This document shows, one piece after another, positions 15,948-25,220 of a DNA stretch of 47,269 nucleotides; within the stretch, counting starts at the first letter, position 1, and each line of letters opens with the position of its first letter. Source of the stretch: Treponema sp. (GTDB lineage Bacteria; Spirochaetota; Spirochaetia; Treponematales; Breznakiellaceae); assembly GCA_009787775.1 (NCBI GenBank), contig WQSQ01000007.1, positions 1-47,269 of the forward strand. The letters are read 5' to 3'. The notes beneath the pieces were generated by a model that was given only the letters and a program-made list of their open reading frames with translations, was not told where the DNA came from and ran no database searches. The position numbers were made by a program, and so were the translations under genes.

Positions 15948-17708
15948 ATGATTAATGATACCTGCACCGTTTCCAAAGGACGCGAGTCTGTTCCGGTAAT
16001 CGAATTTAAAAATTATACCTTCCGTTACAGAACTCAAATTGAACCTACTTTAGTTGACATAAATCTAACTGTTAACAAAGGTGAAAAAATACTGATTTTA
16101 GGTCCTTCCGGTTCGGGAAAATCCACACTTATACATTGTATTAACGGAGTAATTCCCCATGCCTTTACCGGAGAGATTTCAGGCGAACTTTATTTAACCG
16201 GTAAAGATATAAATACGCTTAATATTTTTGAAATCTCCAAAACAGCAGGTACGGTACTGCAGGATACCGACGGGCAGTTTGTCGGTTTAAGTGCTGCTGA
16301 AGATATCGCGTTCGCACAGGAAAATGACTGTATCCCGTCAAAAGAAATGCACGCTCACGCCTATGAAGCCGCGCGTCTTGTTGACATGACAACCCACTTG
16401 GATAAAAGCCCGCAGGATCTTTCAGGCGGACAAAAGCAGCGTATCTCAATAGCAGGAGTACTTGTAGATGATGTTGAAATCCTTCTTTTTGACGAGCCGC
16501 TCGCAAACCTTGATCCTGCGGCAGGGAAAGATGCGGTTGAACTTATTGATGATCTCCATAAAAAAACAGGAAAGACAGTTCTGATAATTGAACACCGTCT
16601 TGAAGATGCGCTTCATCGTCCTGTTGATCGAATTATCGTAATGAATAAGGGTATGATAACCGCTAACGAAACATCAGCGCATCTTATTTCTTCGGGTATA
16701 CTGGCAGAAACAGGTATTCGCGAGCCTCTTTATATCAGCGCACTGAAATACGCAGGTATTAAAATTGACGCGGGAATGAATCCCCAGCATACGGATACAT
16801 TGATTTGCGATTATAAACCGCTTGTTGAATGGGACAGGCAATTGGAAGTGAGTAATGATAAGGTATATGAAACTGTCAGGAATACAGGGCTTGAGATACG
16901 AAATCTGAGGTTCAGGTATAGCGATAAAGGAGAAGAAGCATTAAAGGATATTTCGTTTTCTGTCTCAAAAGGCGAGTGTGTTGGGCTTGTTGGAAAAAAC
17001 GGATCGGGAAAGTCAACGCTGGCGAAATGTATCTGCGGGTTTGTAAAGCCTGATCACGGATCAATGTTATACAACAGTCAGGATTTATCGGGCTTTTCCA
17101 TAATGCAAAGAGCGGAAAAAATCGGCTATGTTATGCAGAATCCCAATCAGATGATTTCGTTTCCAATGATTTTTGAAGAGGCCGCATTCGGTTTAAAGTG
17201 CAGAGGCTTCCCTGAAGCAGAGATTAAGGAAAGGGTATTTGAAGCATTAAATGTCTGCGGACTTTATCCGTTTCGAAATTGGCCTGTAAACGCGCTTAGT
17301 TTCGGGCAGAAAAAGCGGCTGACTGTTGCATCAATACTTGTGCTGCGTCCGTCTTTCATGATTCTCGATGAACCTACAGCAGGCCAGGATTTTAAGGCTT
17401 ATACCGAGTTCATGGAATTCCTTTTTAATCTGAGAGATGAATTAGGGTTATCGCTGTTGCTGATAACGCACGATATGCACCTTATGCTGGAATATACTGT
17501 AAGAGCTGTTGTACTTTCAGAAGGTGAATGTATTGCCGATAAAAAACCGTACGAAGTTCTTACCAATGATGAAATAATAAAGAAAGCGAACCTTAAACGG
17601 ACAAGCCTTTATGATCTTGCGTTAAAAGGCGGTCTTGATGATCCGCAGGAGTTTGTAGACAGGTTTATAAAATATGACCGGCAGGCCAGGGGCAGGAAAA
17701 CAATATAA
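15948..17708 (+). CDS. ecfA: ECF transporter ATPase, two ABC domains fused
   Basis: A 586-aa protein with two complete ABC domains in one chain. Domain 1 has Walker A GPSGSGKST (about residues 52-60), signature LSGGQKQR and Walker B LLFDEPLANLDP. Domain 2 has Walker A GKNGSGKST (about 349-357), signature LSFGQKKR and Walker B MILDEPTAGQD, followed by a switch His (LLLITHDMH). Most ECF systems use two separate ATPase genes; a fused pair is also found in YkoD-type proteins. It powers uptake by the S component. Its stop overlaps the next start by one base (TAATG), so it is coupled to ecfT. Confidence 0.93.
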   Translation: MINDTCTVSKGRESVPVIEFKNYTFRYRTQIEPTLVDINLTVNKGEKILILGPSGSGKSTLIHCINGVIPHAFTGEISGELYLTGKDINTLNIFEISKTAGTVLQDTDGQFVGLSAAEDIAFAQENDCIPSKEMHAHAYEAARLVDMTTHLDKSPQDLSGGQKQRISIAGVLVDDVEILLFDEPLANLDPAAGKDAVELIDDLHKKTGKTVLIIEHRLEDALHRPVDRIIVMNKGMITANETSAHLISSGILAETGIREPLYISALKYAGIKIDAGMNPQHTDTLICDYKPLVEWDRQLEVSNDKVYETVRNTGLEIRNLRFRYSDKGEEALKDISFSVSKGECVGLVGKNGSGKSTLAKCICGFVKPDHGSMLYNSQDLSGFSIMQRAEKIGYVMQNPNQMISFPMIFEEAAFGLKCRGFPEAEIKERVFEALNVCGLYPFRNWPVNALSFGQKKRLTVASILVLRPSFMILDEPTAGQDFKAYTEFMEFLFNLRDELGLSLLLITHDMHLMLEYTVRAVVLSEGECIADKKPYEVLTNDEIIKKANLKRTSLYDLALKGGLDDPQEFVDRFIKYDRQARGRKTI

Positions 17709-18544
17709 TGACAAAAAAGAGAATGTTATCCTACATTGAATTATCTTCTCCTGTTCATTCCCTTACGGGTGCGGTAAAATTGATTATATTCCTTTTATGG
17801 TCAGTACTTGTAATGGTAAGTTTTAAAACCCCGATTCTGCTCGTGCTTTCTGTATTGGGGTTTCTGTTCTTTAAATTATCAAAAATAAAATTCAGCGATG
17901 TTTCATTTATCATTAAAATGATGTCTGTATTTCTTGTGCTTAATCTTTTGGCAATATATCTTTTTTCTCCGGAACAGGGAGTAAGGCTATACCAGACAAG
18001 AAATGTTATTTGGGAAGGGCAGAGCCGCTTTACACTTACATGGGAGCAGATTTTTTATGAATTCAATGTGTTCCTTAAATACATAACAATTATCCCGCCT
18101 GCTCTTCTGTTAATGGTAACAACTCACCCAAGCGAGTTTGCTGCCTCTTTAAACAGGATAGGAGTTCCCTATACAATTTCGTATTCTGTCGCTCTTACTC
18201 TGCGTTATATTCCGGATGTTCAGCGGGACTTTGAAGCAATTTATCAGTCCCAGCAGGCAAGAGGTCTTGAGCTTTCAAGCAAGGCTTCAATAATTAAACG
18301 TCTTCAAAGAACAGTACCTCTTCTTTTGCCGTTAATTTTATCGTCCCTTGCCAGAATTGATGTTGTAAGCCGCGCTATGGAGCTGAGGGGATTTGGTAAA
18401 AATAAAAAGAGGACATGGTATTCGGAAAAGCCGCCTGGAAAAAGGGATTATATTTCAGTTATCATGGCCGTAATATTATTTACAGCAGGGATTATTTATA
18501 CTTTCCATGACGGGAATCGTTTCTTTAATCCATTTGTAAATTAA
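17708..18544 (+). CDS. ecfT: ECF transporter T component (EcfT)
   Basis: A 278-aa membrane protein, the transmembrane coupling subunit. It has hydrophobic helices at about residues 20-65, 72-90, 115-140 and near the C-terminus (YISVIMAVILFTAGIIY). Between them is a cytoplasmic coupling region with the two Ala-Arg-Gly-like motifs of the family: QQARGLELSS and AMELRGFGKN. These short helices sit in grooves of the ATPases and pass motion to the S subunit. It overlaps the upstream ATPase gene by one base, consistent with balanced expression. Length is normal. Confidence 0.92.
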   Translation: MTKKRMLSYIELSSPVHSLTGAVKLIIFLLWSVLVMVSFKTPILLVLSVLGFLFFKLSKIKFSDVSFIIKMMSVFLVLNLLAIYLFSPEQGVRLYQTRNVIWEGQSRFTLTWEQIFYEFNVFLKYITIIPPALLLMVTTHPSEFAASLNRIGVPYTISYSVALTLRYIPDVQRDFEAIYQSQQARGLELSSKASIIKRLQRTVPLLLPLILSSLARIDVVSRAMELRGFGKNKKRTWYSEKPPGKRDYISVIMAVILFTAGIIYTFHDGNRFFNPFVN

Positions 18545-18610
18545 ATATCAATCCTGCTATCTTCCCATTTACTGTAAATTGATACATACTTAGAAACCGG
18601 AGGTTACTGT

Positions 18611-19882
18611 ATGGTTCAAAACGATATTGTCCGGCCCCAAGATAGGCCAAAGATAGGACATTGGATACCACTTTCTTTTCAACATGTTTTTGCAATGTTC
18701 GGAGCGACAATTTTGGTCCCATTATTAACGGGATTAAGTCCGGCGACAGCGTTATTCACAGCAGGGACCGGAACATTACTTTTTATTTTATGTACAAGCG
18801 CAAAGGTTCCGGCATTTCTAGGTTCTTCTTTCAGTTTTATAGCGCCTTTAATCGCTGTTACAGCTTCACACGGCCTTTCATACGCGATGGGAGGCGCAAT
18901 AGCAGCAGGAGCGTTTTATTGTATAATAGCGCAGATTATTCGTTTTTCAGGAACAGGGTGGCTTGATAAAGTATTGCCGCCTGTTGTTATCGGTTCTGTT
19001 ATTGTTGTAATAGGCCTTTACCTTGCGCCTACCGCAATGGATATGGCGATGAACGACGCAAACGGAAATTACAGCCTTGTATACCTTTCAATAGCTGCAG
19101 TAACGCTTTTTATTACCATTATTTCCAATATCTTCCTGAAAGGATTTTTAAGCGCCATACCGATTCTTATAGGGCTTATTTGCGGGTATTTCTTCACTTT
19201 TGTTATGGGTTTATTCTTTCCCGCATATGCAATTATCGACTTTAGTATCATTAATGAAGCAGGATGGATTGGCTTCCCGGTATTTATGGCGCCAAGTTTC
19301 AGCATTGTGCCGATTCTGATATTTATCATTGTATCGCTTGCGACGATATGCGAGCATCTTGGGGATATGGTGGTAACCAGTAAAATTGTCGGACAGGATT
19401 TCTATAAAAACCCGGGTCTTCACAGAACGCTTACAGGCGACGGCCTTGCCTCCGCATGGGCGGCTATCTGGGGCGGACCTCCGAATACAACATACAGCGA
19501 GAATGTCGGTGTTATGGCTATAACACGGGTATACTCGGTATGGGTCATAGGCGGTGCTGCGGTAATTGCGGTTCTTCTTTCGTTCTTTACAAAGTTCGGC
19601 GCGATAATTCAGACAATTCCGACTCCTGTACTTGGCGGCATCTCCATTTTGCTTTTCGGAATAATCGCCTCAAGCGGCCTTCGCACCATTGTAGAAAGCG
19701 GTGTTGATTATAAAGATAAGCGCAATTTAACAATTACATCCGTCATTCTTGTAATCGGTATTGGCGGGGGAAGGCTTGCGTTTAATATGACACAGGATCT
19801 GCATTTTGAACTTGCTGGTATTGCGCTTGCGACAGTTGTTGGTATTGTTCTTAATATTGTTGTTCCGCAAACCCCCAAATAA
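18611..19882 (+). CDS. uraA: Uracil permease, NCS2 family
   Basis: A 423-aa inner-membrane protein with about 14 hydrophobic segments. It starts at ATG 18611 after a GGAGG ribosome site (18600-18604). The family motif is present as SENVGVMAITRV (near residue 300), corresponding to the Q/E-N-x-G-x-x-x-x-T signature of nucleobase-cation symporters. The N-terminal segment (LSFQHVFAMFGATILVPLLTG) is characteristic of UraA/PyrP proton-uracil symporters rather than the xanthine branch. Proximity of pyrC and a ComF phosphoribosyltransferase supports a pyrimidine substrate. No attenuator-like leader is visible between 18545 and 18610. Confidence 0.92.
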   Translation: MVQNDIVRPQDRPKIGHWIPLSFQHVFAMFGATILVPLLTGLSPATALFTAGTGTLLFILCTSAKVPAFLGSSFSFIAPLIAVTASHGLSYAMGGAIAAGAFYCIIAQIIRFSGTGWLDKVLPPVVIGSVIVVIGLYLAPTAMDMAMNDANGNYSLVYLSIAAVTLFITIISNIFLKGFLSAIPILIGLICGYFFTFVMGLFFPAYAIIDFSIINEAGWIGFPVFMAPSFSIVPILIFIIVSLATICEHLGDMVVTSKIVGQDFYKNPGLHRTLTGDGLASAWAAIWGGPPNTTYSENVGVMAITRVYSVWVIGGAAVIAVLLSFFTKFGAIIQTIPTPVLGGISILLFGIIASSGLRTIVESGVDYKDKRNLTITSVILVIGIGGGRLAFNMTQDLHFELAGIALATVVGIVLNIVVPQTPK

Positions 19883-19888
19883 TAAAGA

Positions 19889-20033
19889 ACCCCGCCCTAG
19901 TGTTCTGTCTTATTCGGTTTCCAATATAACAAAATGCGTTAATTCTTTATTGCATAAAGAATTAACTTAGCAGTACATTCCGTCATTTGAATAAGACAGA
20001 ACACTAGAGTCTAACCGGAGGTTCGGACGGGGT
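19889..20033. repeat. Outer inverted repeat around the MITE (possible old uraA terminator)
   Basis: ACCCCGCCC (19889-19897) pairs with GGACGGGGT (20025-20033) with one mismatch, and the AAAGA / ATCTTT flanks also match with a one-base gap. It lies just after the uraA stop. Removing the MITE would bring the arms to within about 30 bp. There is no strong T-tract, so the terminator reading is tentative. Confidence 0.4.
19897..20007. mobile_element. MITE-like element with 19-bp terminal inverted repeats
   Basis: The ends CTAGTGTTCTGTCTTATTC (19897-19915) and its exact reverse complement (19989-20007) bound a 111-bp non-coding element. Inside, 19938-19950 and 19954-19966 form a perfect 13-bp stem with a 3-nt loop. 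Because CTAG is its own complement, the outermost 4 bp may be a CTAG target duplication, leaving 15-bp terminal repeats; that would fit IS5-type transposition. It has no coding capacity, so it would need a transposase elsewhere. A diverged left half occurs at 25432-25486. Confidence 0.8.
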
Positions 20034-20213
20034 ATCTTTCATCAGCACGAATAAACAATATGCGCCTGCTGGAAGGAAAAATCGTAATTTTATAGAGCTT
20101 CTGTCTGAGAAACTGTTTAGCCGCGGTAAAGATAAGCGGATTTTGTATGCGGTTAAGTATAAAAATGTTTTAATTTAAGTCATGCAAACCGGGATATTAA
20201 ACCCATATATTGC

Positions 20214-21011
20214 ATGAATATTTTAGATAAAATCCTTTTACAGCTTAAGAATTATCTTTTCCCTGCTTACTGCGCTGTTTGTAACTGCAGCTTGTTAAAC
20301 GTTAACGAGATAAAATACAGCCTGTGCGCTGCCTGCCGCTCATCAATTGTTCCTGTTCAGGGACGAACCTGTATTATATGCGGGAAACCTCTGATCTCTG
20401 AAGAAGAAGCCTGTGTCCCCTGCCGCGCGCCTGCCGATCCTGACAGGCGAAGGAATCCTCATGGTAATTATAAATATTATTTCTATGATCGCTTGTGGGT
20501 GCTTTTTCCGTATACAGGCAGATACCGTAAACTTCTTGCCGCCTATAAATTCAGGAAAAACATTGTGCTGGCAGACTTTTTTACAGAAAAAATTGTTAAT
20601 GTAATTAACGAAAACCCTGAACTTCAGGAAGCTGTTATTGTTCCTGTTCCGTCCAGACCGGGAAAGATAAAAGAAAACGGCTGGGATCAGGTAGATTATC
20701 TTGTAAAAAGGCTTAAAAAATTATGTAAAGACAGGAGTTTCAGCTTTTGCCTGAAACGCAGAAAATCAAGTATACAGAAATATCTTAACCGTAAAGACAG
20801 GCTTGAAAACCTGAAAGATCGTATTTATGTTAATAAAGATGCGTCTGTAATCTCCGCCGGGCAGAAATTACCGGACAAAAGTTTCCCTGTAGAAACTGCT
20901 CTGATTATTGACGATGTTATAACAACCGGTTCCACAATGGAAATCTGCGCGAAAGCGCTTAAAGAAACAGGAGTAAAGAGAATCTATGGGTTATGTATTT
21001 TTTATGATTAA
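20214..21011 (+). CDS. comF: ComF-family phosphoribosyltransferase-like protein
   Basis: A 265-aa protein. The N-terminal half has four Cys pairs expected to bind zinc: CAVC, CAAC, CIIC and CVPC, within residues 17-75. The C-terminal half has a type I phosphoribosyltransferase PRPP-binding motif, ALIIDDVITTGST (about residues 227-239), preceded by the family segment VPVPSRPGKIKENGWDQV. ComF proteins are linked to DNA uptake and to restarting stressed replication, but the true substrate is unclear. No Shine-Dalgarno is visible before the ATG; a TATATT lies 3 nt upstream. It is followed 39 bp later by pyrC. Confidence 0.9.
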   Translation: MNILDKILLQLKNYLFPAYCAVCNCSLLNVNEIKYSLCAACRSSIVPVQGRTCIICGKPLISEEEACVPCRAPADPDRRRNPHGNYKYYFYDRLWVLFPYTGRYRKLLAAYKFRKNIVLADFFTEKIVNVINENPELQEAVIVPVPSRPGKIKENGWDQVDYLVKRLKKLCKDRSFSFCLKRRKSSIQKYLNRKDRLENLKDRIYVNKDASVISAGQKLPDKSFPVETALIIDDVITTGSTMEICAKALKETGVKRIYGLCIFYD

Positions 21012-21039
21012 TTCCCTGTTCCCGATATCTAATCTATAG

Positions 21040-21050
21040 TACAATAACTT
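21040..21050 (+). promoter_or_regulatory. -10 region immediately upstream of pyrC
   Basis: TACAAT (21040-21045) ends 5 nt before the pyrC ATG, and an alternative TATAGT lies at 21035-21040. No ribosome binding site exists in the gap. The -35 is weak. This fits a leaderless or nearly leaderless transcript. Confidence 0.35.
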
Positions 21051-22379
21051 ATGCGTTACGATTTAATTATAAAGAACGGAACAATTGTAACACCGGATAA
21101 AAGCTTTAAAGGTGATGCTGCTGTATATAAGGGAAAAATAGATAAAACAGGGACGCTTGATCCTGAAGACACCGCAGATGAAATATACGATGCGTCAGGT
21201 AAACATATACTGCCGGGTATTATCGACGCGCATGTTCATTTCCGCGATCCCGGCCTTACAAAAAAGGAAGATTTTGAGACTGGAAGCATTGCGGCTGTAA
21301 TGGGAGGAATTACCACAGTCGCCGACATGCCCAATGTAGTTCCTGTAACTTCCACAGTGGAGCGTTTTAACGGAAAGATAAAAATAGCAAAGGAAAAATC
21401 ATATGCGGATTTTGCGCTTTTTGCTCTCTTAAATAACGACAATCTAAAGGAGACAGAAGAATTAAAGGAATCAGGCGCTCTTGGATTTAAGGTTTTCTTC
21501 GGGACATCAACAGGAGATATTGCCTCTCCGTCAACCAAGGTTTTATTAAAGCATTTGGAAAGATGCTCATTGCGTACAGGGTTTCACTGCGAGTCAAATG
21601 AAATTAACTCGTTTTATTTATCAGAATGCAGGAGCGCGATATTCGGCAAAGAAAATACTGGTCATATGCTGTCGGAAGCAAGGCCTGTATTTTCCGAAGC
21701 GCTCGCGATTCAAACTGTTGTCTGTTACGCAAAGTATACGGAAGCCAAAATACACATTCACCATGTTACTTCCCAGGACGGCTCTTTAATTGTTGCCGAG
21801 GCCAAGCAAAAAGGCACTGATATAACAGCGGAAACATGCCCTCACTATCTTTTATTTGACGCGGACAAGTGCGAACACAAGGTTTATCCTCCCATCAGAA
21901 GCGAGAGTCATCGCAGGGGCCTTTGGGACGCAATTTATAAGGGAACAATAGACATTATTGCAAGCGATCACGCTCCTCATACAACTGCGGAAAAATCGCT
22001 TCCTGTTTGGGAAGAGCCTGCAGGTTTAAGCGGAGTGGAAACATCCGTACCTCTTATGCTGAACGAAGTCAATAAAGGCAGCCTGAGCCTCAATGATTAT
22101 GTGCGCATTGCAAGCGAAGCGCCGGCGAAAACATGGGGTATTTATCCGCAGAAAGGAAACCTGCTTCCAGGCGCGGACGCTGATTTTACAATTGTCGATA
22201 TGAACATGGAAAAAACCATTCTCGCGGATGAACTTCACTCAAAGAACAGAACAAGCCCCTTTGACGGAACGAAAGTAAAAGGATTCCCTGTAGCCACTAT
22301 AATCAGGGGAAAAATAGTCATGCAAAACGGCGAGCTTAAAGGCACAAAGGGATACGGGATATTGGTCAGCCCTAAATAA
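21051..22379 (+). CDS. pyrC: Dihydroorotase
   Basis: A 442-aa amidohydrolase that interconverts carbamoyl-aspartate and dihydroorotate in pyrimidine synthesis. Metal-binding motifs are in place: DAHVHFRDPG (residues about 60-69), the Lys segment GFKVFFG (about 145-151), HIHHVTS (near 235) and the catalytic ASDHAPHTTAEK (near 305). The length and motifs fit the class I (AllB-like, bacterial PyrC) dihydroorotases. There is no Shine-Dalgarno before the ATG. Functionally it pairs with uraA upstream (salvage and synthesis of pyrimidines). Distinguishing it from allantoinase rests on family feel and context. Confidence 0.9.
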   Translation: MRYDLIIKNGTIVTPDKSFKGDAAVYKGKIDKTGTLDPEDTADEIYDASGKHILPGIIDAHVHFRDPGLTKKEDFETGSIAAVMGGITTVADMPNVVPVTSTVERFNGKIKIAKEKSYADFALFALLNNDNLKETEELKESGALGFKVFFGTSTGDIASPSTKVLLKHLERCSLRTGFHCESNEINSFYLSECRSAIFGKENTGHMLSEARPVFSEALAIQTVVCYAKYTEAKIHIHHVTSQDGSLIVAEAKQKGTDITAETCPHYLLFDADKCEHKVYPPIRSESHRRGLWDAIYKGTIDIIASDHAPHTTAEKSLPVWEEPAGLSGVETSVPLMLNEVNKGSLSLNDYVRIASEAPAKTWGIYPQKGNLLPGADADFTIVDMNMEKTILADELHSKNRTSPFDGTKVKGFPVATIIRGKIVMQNGELKGTKGYGILVSPK

Positions 22380-22392
22380 AAACCAGACAATA

Positions 22393-23598
22393 TTATTCCA
22401 TCAAACCCATACGGAGTTTTTCATAAATAATGCGCTGTACGGCATCCTGTAATCTGTTTCTGGAAAGCTCCCCTTCTTCAAGAGCGGATAAAATCGCGCT
22501 GTGGGTGTGCGCAAGGTCAGGAGGCCATACCAGAATCAAATCAGCGCCCGCGGCAATAGACTGCACTGCAGCTTCATACTTGTTAAAATCCCCTGCAGCG
22601 GCCATGGAAAAATCATCGCTTATTATTATGCCGTCAAATCCGAGATCACCTCTAAGCAGGTCCTGCATAACAGCCGGTGACAAACTTGCAATGCGCTGAT
22701 CCAACAACGGAACAAGAGAGTGAGCTGCCATTATCGCTCTTGCTCCGTTATTAATAAGGTAAATAAAAGGGAAGACAAGCATGTCAATCTCATTCTTTTC
22801 CCCGTTTATAACAGAAACCCAGTAGTGCGGATCGGCTCCCGCGGTTCCTGGAAAATGCTTGACGACGCATATAATACCTGCTTTTTGCATGCTTTGTAAA
22901 AACGCCCCTGCAGCCAGAGCTGTAAAGAAAGGATCGCTTCCGTAGGAACGGTGTACAAGAAAATCCCTGTTATCGTCATTTAAATATTCCGCGACAGGGG
23001 CAAAGTTCATATTGATGCCCAATTCATTTATAATGGATGCTGCTTTAAAACTGTCTTCTTCAATTTTGGAGAGCGCCGCCTCTCTTCCTTCCTCCTGTAA
23101 AATATTCCAATATGACGAAGCGTCAGGAAGGTCTGCAACGCCGGGTAAAAACCGGTTTACATATCTTCCCTCATGATCAACGGCGATAAAGGGAGGTATA
23201 TTTGAGTTTTCTGTTATAAGCGAAGCTGTTTCAGAAAGAAGGTTTTTGATTTCTTCGTTGCTGGTATTTAAGTTGTACCTGAAAAGCATTACGCCTCCTG
23301 CAGGAATATTTTTGAGCATCTGTGAAACATGGAGGGGAAGGCTGCCCCTTCCGTCTATTCCGCTGATTAAAACCTGGGATGCAAGAAGGCTGTCGTCTAA
23401 GGAAGAAGCTATTTCTTCTGCCCGAATGCGAAGGGGATCGATAATAGCGGTTGTTTGAGCGCCAAGGCTCTCCCGATCGGCATTAACAGAAACCTCCTCA
23501 ATATCGTTAACATTATCAATAATAAGGTTAACAACATCTGATTTTGTACAGGAAGCAAACAGAGTAAGGCACAATATTGAAGCGATGATTAAGCGCAT
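22393..23598 (-). CDS. nagZ: GH3 beta-N-acetylhexosaminidase, lipoprotein (NagZ-like)
   Basis: A 401-aa product with a lipoprotein signal peptide: hydrophobic residues 3-15, then the lipobox LFASC with Cys17. The GH3 catalytic domain shows the NagZ-type loop KHFPGTAGADPH, which keeps the D-x-H acid/base dyad although the usual GHG part is replaced, and the nucleophile region GIIISDDFSMAA. Such enzymes remove N-acetylglucosamine from peptidoglycan fragments or chitin-derived sugars. Cytoplasmic NagZ recycles muropeptides; a lipid anchor suggests this one works outside the inner membrane. It is convergent with pyrC (13 bp apart) and divergent from guaB. Confidence 0.87.
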   Translation of the reverse strand: MRLIIASILCLTLFASCTKSDVVNLIIDNVNDIEEVSVNADRESLGAQTTAIIDPLRIRAEEIASSLDDSLLASQVLISGIDGRGSLPLHVSQMLKNIPAGGVMLFRYNLNTSNEEIKNLLSETASLITENSNIPPFIAVDHEGRYVNRFLPGVADLPDASSYWNILQEEGREAALSKIEEDSFKAASIINELGINMNFAPVAEYLNDDNRDFLVHRSYGSDPFFTALAAGAFLQSMQKAGIICVVKHFPGTAGADPHYWVSVINGEKNEIDMLVFPFIYLINNGARAIMAAHSLVPLLDQRIASLSPAVMQDLLRGDLGFDGIIISDDFSMAAAGDFNKYEAAVQSIAAGADLILVWPPDLAHTHSAILSALEEGELSRNRLQDAVQRIIYEKLRMGLME

Positions 23599-23604
23599 TG
23601 GGTA

Positions 23605-23634
23605 ATTATACTAAAAAAATGCGTTGTGCAGCAA
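23605..23634 (-). promoter_or_regulatory. Promoter of the GH3 lipoprotein, apparently leaderless
   Basis: On the minus strand TTGCTG (23629-23634), an 18-bp spacer and a perfect TATAAT (23605-23610), which ends 6 nt before the ATG. Transcription would begin at about the A of the start codon. No Shine-Dalgarno is present. Its -35 is 5 bp from the -35 of the divergent guaB promoter. Confidence 0.5.
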
Positions 23635-23639
23635 TTCCA

Positions 23640-23668
23640 TTGACATATTTAGCTTAAAATGCCATGAT
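23640..23668 (+). promoter_or_regulatory. Promoter of guaB, apparently leaderless
   Basis: A perfect -35 TTGACA (23640-23645), 17 bp, then CATGAT (23663-23668), which ends 5 nt before the guaB ATG. There is no ribosome binding site in the gap. It is back-to-back with the promoter of the GH3 lipoprotein. Confidence 0.5.
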
Positions 23669-23673
23669 CGACC

Positions 23674-25122
23674 ATGGAAGCTATTAAATTAACCGAAGGA
23701 TTATCTTACGATGATGTCCTTCTATTGCCAGGATATTCGGAAATACTGCCGAAAGAATGTAATGTACAGACAACATTATGCAAAGGCATCAATCTGAATG
23801 TCCCGATTATTTCCGCCGCGATGGATACAGTGACAGAAGAGAAACTGTCTATCGCAATCGCACTGGAAGGCGGAACCGGAGTTATTCACCGTAATCTAAA
23901 ACCCGAAGAACAGGCGCGTCAGGTCGCAGGTGTTAAACGTTTTCTCAACTGGATAATCGAATCGCCTGTGACAATCGCGCATAACGCATATGTCAGGGAT
24001 GTACGCCTGTTGGTCGACACATTCGGCGTTTCAGGTTTTCCCGTTGTTGACGCAGACGGCGTATTAATGGGAATTATAACAAACCGCGACCTGCGTTTCT
24101 GCCGCGACGATTCCCTTCCTGTAACGGATGTAATGATAAGCGATGTTATTACCGCGGCAGGCGACATAACAGTTGAAAGAGCAAGTGAGATATTCAAGAA
24201 AAACAGGATAGAAAAGCTTCCTGTTGTGGACAGTGAAAGAAAACTTACTGGTCTTATCACTGTAACTGATATGGAAAAGAATCATAGCTTTCCCAACGCA
24301 GCAGTAGATAAAAACGGAAGACTCATTGTCGGAGCGGCAATCTCTCCGCAGGATTATAAAATAAGAATGCCGCTCCTTAAGAAAGCAAAAGTCGATTATG
24401 TAGTTCTTGATACAGCTCACGGCGATTCAAAAAATGTAATGGAAGCCGTTTCCCAGATTAAGAAAGAATATAAAATCCCAGTTATCGGAGGAAATGTCGC
24501 AACCAAAGAGGGGACAAGAAAATTGATTGATTCCGGCGCAGACGCAATAAAGGTCGGTATAGGGCCGGGTTCAATATGCACAACCCGCATAATCGCCGGA
24601 ATAGGGGTTCCCCAGTTTACCGCCGTAATGGATTGCGCCGAAGAGGCAGTCAAATCGAAAATACCGGTTATTGCCGACGGAGGCATAAAGTTTTCAGGCG
24701 ATATTACAAAGGCTATAGGAGCAGGCGCCAGCGTTGTAATGATAGGAAACCTTTTTGCGGGATTAAAGGAGTCTCCGGGAAGCGAAATTATTTATGACGG
24801 AAGAATATACAAGGAATACCGCGGGATGGGAAGCATGGGCGCGATAGCGGACGGAGCGGGCGACCGCTATCAAATCGGCAAGGACGAAGAGCCTGTCCCT
24901 GAAGGCATTGAAGGCAGGGTTCCTTATAAAGGCGAACTTAAGTTTTTCTTAAACCAGCTTGTAGCCGGCCTTAGGAAGGGTATGGGCTACTGCGGCTGCA
25001 AAAGCATAGCAGAGCTTAATAATTACCGCAAGTTTGTAAAAATTACCGCCGCCGGCCTCCGCGAAAGCCATCCTCATGATGTGCAGATAACGCAGGAAGC
25101 CCCGAACTATTCGCGGTTATAA
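23674..25122 (+). CDS. guaB: IMP dehydrogenase
   Basis: A 482-aa enzyme that oxidises IMP to XMP with NAD, the committed step to GMP. The catalytic loop GPGSICTTR places the active-site Cys near residue 300. The barrel opens with GLSYDDVLLLPG and includes ISAAMDTVTE. Two CBS domains (about residues 92-205) are inserted after the first barrel strands (EARQVAGVKRF-type linker, then GVLMGIITNRDLRF and KLTGLITVTDMEK). The C-terminal flap motif EYRGMGSMGA is present. Length is typical. No Shine-Dalgarno precedes the start. It is the last plus-strand gene before palindrome array B. Confidence 0.97.
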   Translation: MEAIKLTEGLSYDDVLLLPGYSEILPKECNVQTTLCKGINLNVPIISAAMDTVTEEKLSIAIALEGGTGVIHRNLKPEEQARQVAGVKRFLNWIIESPVTIAHNAYVRDVRLLVDTFGVSGFPVVDADGVLMGIITNRDLRFCRDDSLPVTDVMISDVITAAGDITVERASEIFKKNRIEKLPVVDSERKLTGLITVTDMEKNHSFPNAAVDKNGRLIVGAAISPQDYKIRMPLLKKAKVDYVVLDTAHGDSKNVMEAVSQIKKEYKIPVIGGNVATKEGTRKLIDSGADAIKVGIGPGSICTTRIIAGIGVPQFTAVMDCAEEAVKSKIPVIADGGIKFSGDITKAIGAGASVVMIGNLFAGLKESPGSEIIYDGRIYKEYRGMGSMGAIADGAGDRYQIGKDEEPVPEGIEGRVPYKGELKFFLNQLVAGLRKGMGYCGCKSIAELNNYRKFVKITAAGLRESHPHDVQITQEAPNYSRL

Positions 25123-25220
25123 ACAGAGGGTCAGTAGTCATTCATGAGTACGATTCTTTCCCGATACAGAAATCCGTTCCAGGGTATACAAGCGCCTTGA
25201 TCCAGCCTTGAATACCATGC

